Source: Mytilus galloprovincialis (taxonomy: Eukaryota > Mollusca > Bivalvia > Mytilida > Mytilidae). Taken from it: a stretch of DNA of 64,000 nucleotides. The position numbers were made by a program, and so were the translations under genes. The stretch covers positions 59,420,181-59,484,180 of the forward strand of contig NC_134848.1 in assembly GCF_965363235.1 (NCBI RefSeq). Reading direction: 5' to 3'. The notes under the pieces were generated by a model, which had not been told where the DNA came from, made no database searches, and saw only the letters and a program-made list of their open reading frames with translations. Every line of letters begins with the position of its first letter. The stretch's first letter is position 1. Positions 47,001-54,393 of the stretch are shown one piece after another.

Positions 47001-48586
47001 CTGCTGAACGACAGGCCCCTGAATCAATCAGGACAGGTGCATAAACATGCAGGGGGTATGGATAGTTTTGTATCGCCAACATATTGCAGTTGAAGGCATT
47101 TCTTTCCGAAGTTCTTTGAAGTTTATTTCTAACAACGAACATATTTTAATAGGGAATCTAAGTAAGGGGGAAGGAAACCAATGTTTTGTTCTGTACAGGT
47201 ATTTTCTTCTGTTTTCTATTTACATCGGAGCACTCCCATTTGGGATAAATGGGTTTCATGCTGAATCAAATATTATCACAGACATTGACATAGTGCAGTG
47301 GCGGATCCAAGGGGGGGGGGGGGGGGGGGGGGGGGGTTCCGGGGGTTGGAACCCCCCCTTTTTTTGGCCGATCAATGCATTTGAATGGGAGCATATAGTT
47401 GGAACCCCCCCTTTACTCTGGGTTTGGAACCCCCCCTTTTTAAAATGGCTGGATCCGCCACTGCAGTGTACTTGGGTGCTTATATGTTTATAATCGTTAT
47501 AAATGCATGTTAGATTGTGATTATAAAAACAAGTGCAAATATCTGTTTATAATATTTACAAAAAACAAAAAAAAACGGTGCGGGAAATTGACACGATAAC
47601 ATTTCCGGATGCGGGAAGCGGGAATATAAAAAAAATTCTGCTTTGAAAAAAATAGGTGCGGGCGGGTCTGTCGAACAAGGAATTAAATTGGTGTGGCCCT
47701 ATCATAAAAATCCCATACTTTTTGGTAATGAAATATTGCAAATTTGTAATTCCAGGGTATAAGAGCTGTGATTGCTGAGAGTTACGAGAGAATCCATCGT
47801 AGTAACTTGGTAGGAATGGGTATCATACCATGTCAGTATTTAGAGGGCCAGGATGCTACTTCACTAGGATTAACAGGGAAAGAGTCGTACACAATAGAAA
47901 TACCATCAGATATACAACCTGGACAAGTTACTAATGTTAAGGTTTGTACTTATAGGCCAAGGACCAGTATTTTAGAGGGCATAATCTTAGAAAAAGGCCA
48001 TTTTGTGTGTAGCCTTTTTTACAACAGATAATTCTTTTACAATCATTTCAAAATTTTATGTAAATAGTCCCATTTTCTGGGGTTTTTTCAATACCCAAAA
48101 TCAACTTCCTTATTGTAAAGATAGGTGAGTTTCCTATGCTTCAAAAAAACCACTTGAATTTTCAAGGTTTGAAAAAATTTTTTTATATCAAGTTATACTT
48201 TAGATGGTAAATTATCACAAAAAAAATTGATAAAGATAGGAATAGATAAGAATTATGAAAAAAACCACCAAAAACCAAAATATTTACTGTATGCATCTGA
48301 AGGGTGTTAGTAGGGTTATCTTATTACTCATGTAAACTGAATGGGGTCCAGTTGGGAAATAGATATATATTATATATAAATCTATAGACATCAAGCCATT
48401 AAAACCATAGAACCAAAAGTTAAAATCCATGCATATTTTAATATTAATTATTAAATGTAATTATTTTATTTTCAGCTAAGTGATGGCAGAACATTCCAAG
48501 TTAAAGTACGTTTTGACACGGAGGTAGAACTGGTGTATTTCCGTAATGGTGGAATCCTAAACTACATGGTCCGTCAAATGTTATAA
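20068..48586 (+). CDS. ACO1: Iron regulatory protein / cytosolic aconitase with IRP2-like cysteine-rich insert
   Basis: Twenty-two coding exons: 20068-20083, 23273-23365, 24095-24263, 24741-24878, 26518-26625, 28714-28783, 30383-30566, 31034-31173, 31688-31859, 33086-33186, 34876-35004, 36045-36192, 36771-36906, 37559-37643, 38615-38771, 39195-39319, 39784-39888, 41682-41824, 42416-42563, 44891-45013, 47756-47941, 48476-48586. They total 2787 nt (928 aa), or 892 aa without exon 5; human IRP1 has 889. All junctions are GT-AG and in phase. The [4Fe-4S] ligands are present: C477 ([15 protein letters not shown]), C543 and C546 ([12 protein letters not shown]). So are the IRP-type [14 protein letters not shown] and aconitase [19 protein letters not shown] and [13 protein letters not shown]. 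Family members switch between cytosolic aconitase and binding of mRNA iron-responsive elements. Close identity to IRP1 is by eye. The first exon is the least certain part. Confidence 0.95.
21330..21550 (-). repeat. Mussel interspersed repeat A, inverted copy in intron 1
   Basis: Carries 'gatgtggtatgaccgtatg', 'ccttcaacaatgagcaaatc' and 'taagctataaaa', the complement of the repeat A landmarks. Confidence 0.65.
22445..22593. mobile_element. MITE with CCCGTAG.CAGG termini in intron 1
   Basis: The ends are CCCGTAGTCAGG and CCTGGCTACGGG. G- and C-runs sit just inside the ends, and the centre has a doubled 'gactgttaaagtc' phrase. No coding content. Confidence 0.65.
23838..23930. repeat. Diverged mussel interspersed repeat in intron 2
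   Basis: The phrases 'aaagagacaacaacacaacc' and 'aaggccaccaatgggtcttc' match the better copy at 30075-30371. Confidence 0.5.
24310..24600 (+). mobile_element. tRNA-derived SINE-like element in intron 3
   Basis: The head 'agtggtctaagtagctcagc' followed by 'gagattgtgagttgtaaccc' resembles worn A and B boxes. The body phrase 'attgactaggattgtcagtt' recurs in the opposite-strand copy at 36520-36690, showing that both are dispersed copies of one family. Confidence 0.45.
24999..25146. mobile_element. MITE 'CGTTTCAGAATC', copy 1 (intron 4)
   Basis: Begins CGTTTCAGAATCC and ends with a worn AAGATTCT. It shares its interior with the longer copy at 26984-27152 ('gggtaatttcgttgttcg', 'tttgaaaatattacc'). 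Confidence 0.55.
25150..25298. mobile_element. MITE family 'TACTGTAAATTCAG', copy 2 (intron 4)
   Basis: The ends CTCTAAATTCAGCAATT and GTTTCTGAATTTACAG enclose 'tattattacgattttgtca', as in the copies at 8762, 28955 and 52476. It abuts the preceding MITE. Confidence 0.65.
26518..26625 (+). CDS. ACO1: Cassette exon 5: IRP2-like cysteine-rich, heme-motif insert
   Basis: The 108-nt exon has a good acceptor (ctccttacag) and a GT donor (tctag/gttggt), and both junctions split a codon after its second base. It encodes residues 139-174, starting [15 protein letters not shown] and continuing [16 protein letters not shown] then GHKTS. The cysteines are C154, C157, C161 and C166, with H169 and H171. 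From family knowledge, human IRP2 differs from IRP1 by a 73-residue insert at this point. That insert begins near PNPGGG, contains Cys168, Cys174 and Cys178 (CRGSC), and ends near Cys201-Pro-Phe-His204, a heme regulatory motif. The mussel insert has a counterpart for each of these, with the middle linker much shorter. Function in redox, heme or zinc sensing is inference. Confidence 0.88.
26984..27152. mobile_element. MITE 'CGTTTCAGAATC', copy 2 (intron 5)
   Basis: CGTTCCAGAATCTAAAG at the left is the imperfect complement of GATTCTGAAACG at the right; the interior is related to 24999-25146. Confidence 0.6.
27737..27885. mobile_element. Foldback MITE (~149 bp) in intron 5
   Basis: The outer arms GAAATGACTGTAATATTTTT and its complement AAATATTACAGTCATTCC, and the inner arms around 'tggtgcacactg', make most of the element self-complementary about a GC-rich centre, CCCGCTACGCGCG. 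A LINE copy is inserted directly at its right edge. Confidence 0.75.
27884..28637 (-). mobile_element. 5'-truncated LINE with target-site duplication (intron 5)
   Basis: The minus strand reads as the C-terminal end of a LINE ORF2 (28221-28620). It has a zinc-binding motif, [20 protein letters not shown] (C-x2-C...H-x4-C), typical of LINE polymerase C-termini, and runs to a stop at 28221. The 3' UTR includes a purine/pyrimidine microsatellite (28080-28115), ending in an A-rich tail (27895-27915 as T on the plus strand). Identical 11-bp CCTTAAATGTT copies flank it at 27884-27894 and 28627-28637. The uninterrupted frame and perfect duplication point to a fairly recent insertion. It is antisense to the host gene. 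Confidence 0.85.
28955..29154. mobile_element. MITE family 'TACTGTAAATTCAG', copy 3 (intron 6)
   Basis: TACTATAAGTTCAGAAATTT at the left pairs with AATTTCTGAATTTACAGTA at the right; the interior contains 'aaccctgtcgcattatttcg', as in copy 1. Confidence 0.7.
29417..29723 (+). mobile_element. Minisatellite-type element family 2, single-unit copy (intron 6)
   Basis: Starts TTATGCCCCACCTACGATAG with the hairpin ATGCCCC...GGGGCAT, continues into a TCCG/TTCG microsatellite (29467-29520), one core unit, then GTGGGGCAT, a small hairpin and the end CACATTCTTGTTT. It shares its layout with families 1 and 3. The open frame at 29372-29611 is repeat sequence. Confidence 0.8.
30075..30371 (-). repeat. Mussel interspersed repeat reaching into the exon-7 splice acceptor
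   Basis: Landmarks are 'gccaaagagacaacaacccg', 'aggtcttcaatgtagcg', 'cccgcacccggaggcgtcc' and 'ctcctgacttgggacaggcg', ending 'gcggggttaaacatgtttg'. Only about a dozen bases (ttttacttttcag) separate the repeat from exon 7 at 30383. The branch point, and part of the pyrimidine tract, therefore lie in or next to repeat-derived DNA. Confidence 0.75.
31882..32714 (+). mobile_element. 168-bp-unit element family 1, four units (intron 9)
   Basis: Begins TATACCCCCGC followed by A/G runs forming a hairpin with GGGGGTATA, then a GTCC/GTCAGTCC microsatellite and tandem units. Unit landmarks 'gatgcgttttcagattcatc' are 168 bp apart. It ends GCGGCGGGGGTATC, a GAGC-AGTA-GCTC hairpin and CACTTGTT. The unit length is a multiple of three, so a long open frame (210 aa) of repeated peptide results; I treat this as non-coding. 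Confidence 0.85.
33225..33360. repeat. Retroelement-tail fragment in intron 10
   Basis: The phrases 'gaggcgaaaaataccagagg', 'aaactcataatttgaaaata' and 'catcatggctaaaaaag' match the tail of the retroelement at 17890-18170, same orientation. Confidence 0.6.
33533..34709 (+). mobile_element. 168-bp-unit element family 1, six units (intron 10)
   Basis: The largest copy. Successive 'agctataccgtgtgatg' landmarks fall at 33896, 34064, 34232, 34400 and 34568, exactly 168 bp apart. Units are nearly identical, implying recent array expansion. Same head hairpin, microsatellite and CACTTGTT end as the other copies. Two overlapping frames are open for about 300 codons, both purely repetitive. Confidence 0.9.
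35625..35870 (-). repeat. Mussel interspersed repeat A, diverged inverted copy (intron 11)
   Basis: Contains 'gtgtggtttgattgccaatg', 'gggctttcaacaatgagca' and 'cagctataaaagaccc'. Confidence 0.6.
36520..36690 (-). mobile_element. SINE-like element, antisense, intron 12
   Basis: On the minus strand it has a B-box-like GAGTTTGAATC preceded by 'gccttagtggccagacag', and the body 'attgactaggattgtcagtt' shared with 24310-24600. No coding content. Confidence 0.45.
37080..37480 (-). repeat. Two worn fragments of repeat A (intron 13)
   Basis: 'cagtctgcaacaatgaccaa' and 'cagctataaaaggccc' at 37119-37175, and 'tggtataattgccaatgag' at 37418-37437, are inverted repeat A landmarks separated by about 240 bp of unrecognised sequence. 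Confidence 0.5.
37794..38433 (+). mobile_element. Minisatellite-type element family 2, three-unit copy (intron 14)
   Basis: Same head (ATGCCCCACC hairpin), TCCG/TCTG microsatellite and terminal CACATTCTTGTTT as 29417-29723, but with three core units. The landmarks 'ggttaaa' fall at 37898, 38067 and 38236, a period of 169 bp. Confidence 0.85.
40005..40628 (+). mobile_element. 168-bp-unit element family 1, three diverged units (intron 17)
   Basis: TATACCTTCG head, short microsatellite and three units with more substitutions and small indels than the other copies; the tail GCGGCGGGGGTATC and CACTTGTT are intact. This is the oldest-looking of the four copies. Confidence 0.85.
40692..41470. mobile_element. 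Non-autonomous hAT-like element (intron 17)
   Basis: The ends CAGACTACACGAA and TTCGCGTAGTCTG are inverted repeats, and subterminal GGTCCGAATGTCC-type phrases occur at both ends. The flanks CGATTTTG (40684-40691) and TGATTTTG (41471-41478) match at seven of eight bases, the duplication length expected of hAT. No transposase is present. Confidence 0.65.
41933..42300 (+). mobile_element. tRNA-derived SINE (intron 18)
   Basis: The head has an A box (TGGTCGAGTGG), a B box (AGTTCGATTCT) and terminal GTGAG/CTCAC that can pair like an acceptor stem. The body contains 'ccgagtgacccggtggtttt' and 'tatggcttcctcc', wording I associate with the conserved central domain of a widespread animal SINE superfamily; that assignment is tentative. 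The long frames on either strand are not genes. Confidence 0.7.
42684..43090 (+). repeat. Worn two-unit element resembling family 2 (intron 19)
   Basis: Head 'ttttatgcccccaatatagc', a short GT/TCCG-type stretch and two related units ('tatgtttgtctcaactaatt' and 'aagtttgcctcaaccaaatg'). No clear 3' terminus. Confidence 0.45.
43153..43988 (+). mobile_element. 168-bp-unit element family 1, four units (intron 19)
   Basis: Nearly identical in head, first unit and tail to the six-unit copy at 33533-34709, with four units (landmarks at 43359, 43527, 43695 and 43863). Ends CACTTGTT at 43988. Confidence 0.9.
45634..46429. mobile_element. Nested element with CAGAGATGC termini
   Basis: Ends CAGAGATGCAAAC and TTGCATCTCTG. 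CAATA sits immediately outside both ends. The interior repeats 'tttgccggacc'-like phrases on both strands. A 65-aa minus-strand frame (45877-46074) may be a remnant of coding sequence but has no recognised family. Confidence 0.55.
46715..46755. repeat. Short hairpin repeat, copy 2
   Basis: AAGGATTTGTATAGT, a short loop, and ACTATGCAAATCCTT followed by GGTATTTC; inverted relative to the copy at 16263-16306 and sharing its flank. Confidence 0.65.
46800..47060 (-). repeat. Mussel interspersed repeat copy, nested
   Basis: The phrases 'gcaagctataagggacccc', 'aacaggaaaaccaacgatc' and 'caatcaggacaggtgcataa' follow the order of inverted repeat A. Confidence 0.55.
47296..47463. mobile_element. MITE with CAGTGGCGGATCC termini and poly-G run, nested
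   Basis: CAGTGGCGGATCC at the left and GGATCCGCCACTG at the right are a perfect inverted repeat. A run of about 26 G follows the left end, and 'ggaaccccccc' recurs three times inside. The plus-strand frame across it is an artefact of the repeats. Confidence 0.85.
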
Positions 48587-50520
48587 CAGCCACTAAAAAT
48601 AGAACATTGTTACAAAAATAGAACTTGGGGAAAATTTATTGTTGACTTATTAATAAATGTTTATGTCTGATTCTTTGATAGAAGAGGATTTTTTTTTGTG
48701 GATGCTACCTTTATTATTTGATTACCGTAAATGTATTAGTTATATTGTTTAAAGATGAAAAACTTACTAAATAACAAAATTAATTTGTTTAATGAACTTA
48801 TTCTGTAACAAACATCAACTACATTGGTCAGATTCTAAATTTTGATAGACGAAAATTCTTTTTCTGTATTTAAAGATATTTTCAGTTGTTGACATCCATG
48901 ACAATTAGAACCTTTTTGGTAGCCCTCAATGAAATAAAAAAATAATTTTTCTTTTAGGTATAATCACTAATCATTGCTATATTAGCAATATTTACACTAT
49001 TATAGTTTTCTTTTTGAAATAATCCAAAGATTGTCCTAACATACTAATTGGTGTAAGGATTTAGGCTAAAATATGTTGGATCAGGGAACTATTTTTTTGT
49101 CACTTCAATCAGTTATGTTAAATTATTGAACATATTATTTTACCAGAGCTTGAGGTTTCCCAGAGGTTTGCAAATTGTAATTTGTCCATGAAAAAGAAGC
49201 GATTATTAACCTGATTTTGAACCATTTTATTACAACAATAATTTAGTTTAAGGTTTTGATTAATATTGAATCCTTTGGTTACCTAAACTAGTCCATTGTT
49301 GAAAAAAGTCAAGTCAGACCTCAAAATCAAAAAACATTAAAAGATGCTTACTTGGCCTTAGCAAATATGTGTTACTTGAATAATAATTGTTGACTGTTAG
49401 GGATGTATCTGTTGAATGTTAGATGAAATTAGAAGTATGTTAGAAGCTGGGCTTGATTGGCCAATTAGAAATAGTCACATGATAAAACTTCTAAAAATAC
49501 ATAATTGATTGTTCTACATCAGTTCGTTATTTTTTAAAGTTTAGGGATAGATAAACACTAGAAGACCTGTCAGATTTCTTTAACATGTTTAAAGCAACAC
49601 AAAACCTGGTTCACAATGCCCAACAACCTATATCTTAATCAGTTCAACTTTCTCTGAAGACCTGATACTATTCAAATTTTGTTAAGGCTGATGGTCCCAA
49701 ACATATAAATTATTGAAAATATAATTTTTATCCAATACATGTTGTATAATTACAGTGTTTGTGTATGTGTGATAATTTAGTTGGCCCCACCCACATTTCC
49801 CCCATTTACATTAATTTTAAAATACAAAAGTATGAAGGATGATGCATAATAATGGATGTCCTGAGACGGGATGATATTTACATACATGTTTCAATAGTTA
49901 TTTGATATTAAAAAGAACATTAGCAATCATTTTTATTTCTTCAGTTATAGTGCATTTAAGTGATTGTTAAAAATTAGTAAGAAATGATAATTTTATGTTG
50001 TTGTAAATTGGGCATTTTCATATTGAGAAAAATTCATGGATTGTGAATAAATTTTTACAATTATTCAGATTGGTCTTATGTGAATGAAAAGTAAGCAAAC
50101 ACCACATATATATAGTACATGTAATTAGGTCAATAGGTTAAAATCATTAATTTAATAAATGACTTGACAAAATGTGAATGATTTATTATAGTCGGATTGA
50201 CTTAAGCTTCACAATGAGTTATTCAATCAGAAATTTTATATTGTAATTCATTTGTGTCATAATTTATAATAAAATTTATATCAAATTTATTCTTGCTGTT
50301 GTCTTGACTTTTGTTTCCAAAACTCATGAACTAAACAGCGATGATCTGTGCCTGCTTCCTTTACCATCACTAGCCTAGTTAATATGTTTTCTATTGCTTA
50401 GTAAAATGCTTAAATTCATCAGTAACTTTTGTTAGATCTAAGGTAAGATGATCATAATTGTTAACTTTAGATGTGCAAGCACACAAGTTTTTGCATCTTT
50501 TCTGCTGTTAGTATTCCGAT
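48587..50520 (+). other. Probable 3' UTR then intergenic sequence of the iron regulatory protein gene
   Basis: AT-rich with no credible coding sequence. AATAAA strings follow the stop at about 48651 and again at about 50267; which one is used cannot be decided here. No repeat I recognise. Confidence 0.45.
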
Positions 50521-50801
50521 TTAAGGTGGTACCTAACACTACAGGGAGATAACTCTGTAAAGTCAGCTAAACGTTTTAATTACGTTGTGTTGTAAAAGGA
50601 ATATTAAGCTTCTCAATGATCAAAATTGGTGTTAGTCAAATTGCTATATAACCAGTGTAATTTTTCTGACAAAAAGGTTGGTTCAAAAAAAATTTAATTT
50701 TTATATTTTTATTTAAGGCTCAAAGTAAATACTTTTACAAAATTGTATGAAAATTAAACGAGCCAAATTAATTTTAGTGAAAGTTTTGGGTACCACCTTA
50801 A
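50521..50801. mobile_element. MITE, TTAAGGTGGTACC termini
   Basis: TTAAGGTGGTACC at the left and GGTACCACCTTAA at the right are perfect inverted repeats including TTAA, as in the element at 5130-5698. Interior AT-rich, no coding content. Confidence 0.8.
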
Positions 50802-51059
50802 TCTTAATCATGAAGGTCAAAAGGACAATCATCTTCTAACAATAAGTAATCTGAATACAAGATACAGAATATTTATATATTATCCAGCTCTCAAACATTT
50901 GGTTTACAGGAACAAAACATTGTAATGGCCGCTTAATGACTCCTCCTGAAACATTCATTATATGTAGCAGGCCATACAATAAATGAGATGTCATGATAGT
51001 AGATACTAATTTGTTTCTTCCAATTTTTTTATACTGACAACCACAGCACCAATACAAAA

Positions 51060-51270
51060 CTTAGATGTGGTTTGATTGCAAATGAGACAGAAATGAATAA
51101 ACCAAGTAACAAGGGTGGAAACAACTACTAGTGCCCATGTAGCTTTAACAAGGACCAAAACTTATCATTAAGTTCACCTCATTTTAGTTGAGGTTTGTGT
51201 TGTGTGAAGTGTTTAGTAAATCCTGTCAGGGGTTTTTAGCCATGGTGTTGTCAGACCTTCTTTATTCTGA
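51060..51270. repeat. Fragments of mussel retroelement tail / repeat A
   Basis: 'tgtggtttgattgcaaatg' near 51066 and 'tttttagccatggtgttgtc' at 51233-51252 match known landmarks of the repeat A and retroelement-tail families. The sequence between is degraded. Confidence 0.5.
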
Positions 51271-51432
51271 AGAAGGATGACTGCTGAAACTCCAAATTAA
51301 ATGCATTTTTAGGACATCACATAAATATAAAACTTGCTTTTTACTAAACCGACGCTCAGTCAGATTTTTAATTGCTAGTTCACAAACTATCAGTCCATAG
51401 GACGATATATCACACTAACCAGACACATTATT

Positions 51433-51699
51433 ACAGCAGATTTCATTGAGTGTATCCAAAGGTAATATCGTTGGTTAGCTTGCTTGTTAGCTGAACCGTG
51501 AAGTCATTGTTAGGTCAGGTAAACTACCCTCCTTTAAGAGTAAACTAGTCCGGCAGATAACCAATCTATCTGTCTGTTGGATTAGGCTACTTCGAATGAA
51601 GGGTAGTATACCTGACCTGATAATGAATTCACGGTTCAGCTAACAAGCAAGCTAACCAAAGATACAACCTTTGGCTACATACTCAATGAAATCTGCTGT
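51433..51699. mobile_element. Foldback MITE, 267 bp
   Basis: ACAGCAGATTTCATTGAGT and its complement at the two ends, then 'ggttagcttgcttgttagct' and 'cctgacct' arms inside, make roughly 100-bp imperfect inverted arms around a loop of about 55 bp. Confidence 0.8.
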
Positions 51700-52244
51700 A
51701 AAACTTGGGAGTCAACCAACATTGCTTGTTTATGCCATGTGCTTAACAGAGATACAGCAAATACACATTTTTCAAGTCCTAGGTTTGAACCCAATAACTC
51801 AAATTTTTTATTGTATTTTCTATTTTATTAAGATATGCATCACACTATCATCAGAAGCAGCAGCATCATTTGTAAGGCATAGTAGATGCAAACAAAAGCT
51901 TTGACTATGCCAATCTGATTTGTAAAATTTATCATGTAACAAACAGGAATGTTCATGTTATTGTGCTTAGTGTTCACCCATCATAATTTAAAGTAGCAGA
52001 CAACAGAAAGTAGTCATCAATCCCAATCATTCTCCATAGCTGATCTGCTGACCAAATATGCATTTTTTCTGTTTGGTTGTATTAGAGAAGTGTGTGATTC
52101 AAAGTTTTGGTTCATTCAACATGTTGAAAAATCCAATGTATCTACTAGACTGAAAAGCTCATGCTGATACATACTACAACTCATCACTGTATCAATGCTG
52201 GCCTAATATCATGAAGTGGTCTCATTGGTATAATTCTGAAAACA

Positions 52245-52470
52245 AGAATGTGTCCATAGTACATGGATTCCCTCCCCACTTTTACCATCATTTTGTATAT
52301 TCTGTTGACCTTCAAATCATGTCAATCTCTAATTTGGCATTCAAATTAAAAAGATCATATCATAGGGAACATATATACTAAGTTTCAAGTTGATAGGACT
52401 TAACTATCAAAAATTACCTCGACTAAAAACTTGGAACCTGAAGAAAGACAGACTGAGAAACAAAATGCCC
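52245..52470 (-). repeat. Worn antisense copy of element family 2
   Basis: Starts AACAAGAATGTGTCC (complement of the family's terminal CACATTCTTGTT) and includes 'gatcatatcatagggaacat' and 'actaagtttcaagttgat', all landmarks of the family-2 unit in reverse, ending in 'caaaatgcccc'. Confidence 0.7.
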
Positions 52471-52475
52471 CATAC

Positions 52476-52685
52476 TACTGTAAATTCAGAAATTAATGTG
52501 AGGTTTTTATTATTGCGAAAAATGCGACAGAGTTGTAAACGCAATAATTTAAACTCGCATTGTGAAATATTTTATATGAATTAAACAGGATTTTTCTCAA
52601 AATCGTAAAAATTAAAATCGCATTAAAGTCTAAAATGACAAAATCGCAATAATAAATGCAAGCAATAATTTCTGAATTTACAGTA
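52476..52685. mobile_element. MITE family 'TACTGTAAATTCAG', copy 4
   Basis: The best copy: TACTGTAAATTCAGAAATTA at the left and TAATTTCTGAATTTACAGTA at the right (perfect inverted repeat), with 'aatgacaaaatcgcaataat' inside. Confidence 0.85.
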
Positions 52686-54393
52686 TTCAAATGTACCAAA
52701 TTCTAATTTGTCTTGAATATATCCTTTGGTATGGTCAATGATAACATAAATAGTCATTCAGGCTTTCTTTAAACCAGAGAATATTGTAATCTTGGCTGCC
52801 TTAGCCAGTAAATATAACTAAAACTACAAATAATTCTTAGATGAAATTTATTACCAGAAAAGTTCAATAAATGTAAGGTTAGGGAGTTAAAAAATGTAAA
52901 ATTGTCTAAAGTCTAATGGAAAAATTCAAACTGTGAAAATTATTGAGAATGCTTGGCACATTATATATACTAACCTGTAATAATACAAATCAAATGAAAA
53001 TAATTAAAATATTGATTATATATCTGTATTTCATCAAAATGTGTTATCAAGATTTTCAGTTCTAACTTTTGCCATATAGGTTTCATATAGAACATTTAAT
53101 AATCAATGTTTACATGGTCTAGATTGCATTTCCTTATTGAAGCAACAATTATTTAATAACAGAAAACTGTCACCTTATAGTTTTAACTATTTGTTCATAG
53201 TATGTCACTTTTCACAATAAATGGCAATTTTTCTTGTACACATTTTGCTGAAATTCAGATTTAGATTTGGAAAAGCATTTGGTCGTTTAAAAGCCATTGT
53301 TATGGAATGGATTATATCCGATATGATTATCAACAATTCTTTGATATTATTGCTGCAAAACAAAATAACAATTCACAATCTGACCTTGTTTTTCTATATA
53401 CAACATTATCACAGATTTGTTCGTATGGTATATTGGGTCTCAGATCTTTTAAGAGTTTAGAATGTAAATTTGATTTCTTCTTGTTTCTGTACTTTGTATT
53501 ACACCTCCTCAAACTTCAGGGATTTTAATAAAACTTAATCTCAACCATCATAAAGACATTTCACAATGTCATTTTTTACCAAGAGAATGTTAGCATACAG
53601 TGTAAAAAGTTTGTTACAAACTTGTATATTTACACAATTTTTATCAAATCACATAAACCTCTGCCTTTGTTCTCGTTTGATACAACTTTTCTGAGTACAA
53701 AATGTTTCCACATATGATTTTCTTTAAAACAAGGACAGATCGTGGCTTTTAAAAAATTATAACTGAAACCAAAAAAAAATACAATAAAACAAAAAAGTAC
53801 AATAAAAAAAAAATATCCATGCCTGCTTTACAAAGTAGTCTTCATATGTTGCCATGTTTTTGTATTTTTTAACTTTTACATTTTTTTTATATTTTTTTCT
53901 CCTAAGATTTTCTATACTTATTATAGTGTGTCTAATCAGTGACAGAGAACATAAATGGGATTTAAATAAATAATCATGTCGTTCATGGAATCATTAACAA
54001 TGAGAAAAATATTTTTTTTTAATATCAAACAATTGTGTGTTATTTCCTTAATATTCTTTTTTGGAGTTAAAAATGTTGACTGCTTAAGTACTATTTAGCT
54101 ATCTTAATTGATAATCAAATTTAGCTATTTTACTTTTTGGGGACAAAAGAAACAAATATTTTCTGTCCAAATTCAAAACTTTTTCCTGCAATATTTTGAA
54201 ATTTACAAAAATTTACTTTTTGTTAAAATGAAATTTACCCCCAAAAAATTCAAATGACATGATTATATATTCACAAGTGAAAAAAATGTTTTGTTCAATA
54301 TATACAAACAACATCAAATAATGAATCTGACAGGCGGTGCTAAATATATGCTAAAAGTTAATTCATTGAAATCAGACGTTAATCCCCAAGCTG
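52686..54393. other. Intergenic AT-rich sequence between the two genes' 3' ends
   Basis: Only short chance frames. Part of the right side should be the 3' UTR of the antizyme gene. The iron regulatory protein and antizyme genes are convergent, so both 3' ends face this region. Confidence 0.45.

Larger units (their letters stand above)
45247..47701. mobile_element. Composite DNA element with ~29-bp inverted ends and nested insertions (intron 20)
   Basis: The left end TAGGCCACACCAATTTAATT (continuing TCTTGTTC) and right end AATTAAATTGGTGTGGCC (preceded by GAACAAGG) are inverted repeats 2.4 kb apart. Between them lie at least three separate insertions: 45634-46429, a repeat A-type stretch at 46800-47060, and the MITE at 47296-47463. 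No transposase is recognisable. Confidence 0.65.

Noticed and set aside
47047-47493. 148-aa plus-strand frame with a poly-glycine tract
   Set aside because: The glycine run is the poly-G of a MITE and the rest is repeat sequence; no family resemblance.
20000-50300. Iron-responsive element hairpins (CAGUGN loops) in or near the three genes
   Set aside because: The CAGTG strings I checked lacked a five-base complementary upper stem; no convincing element was found.
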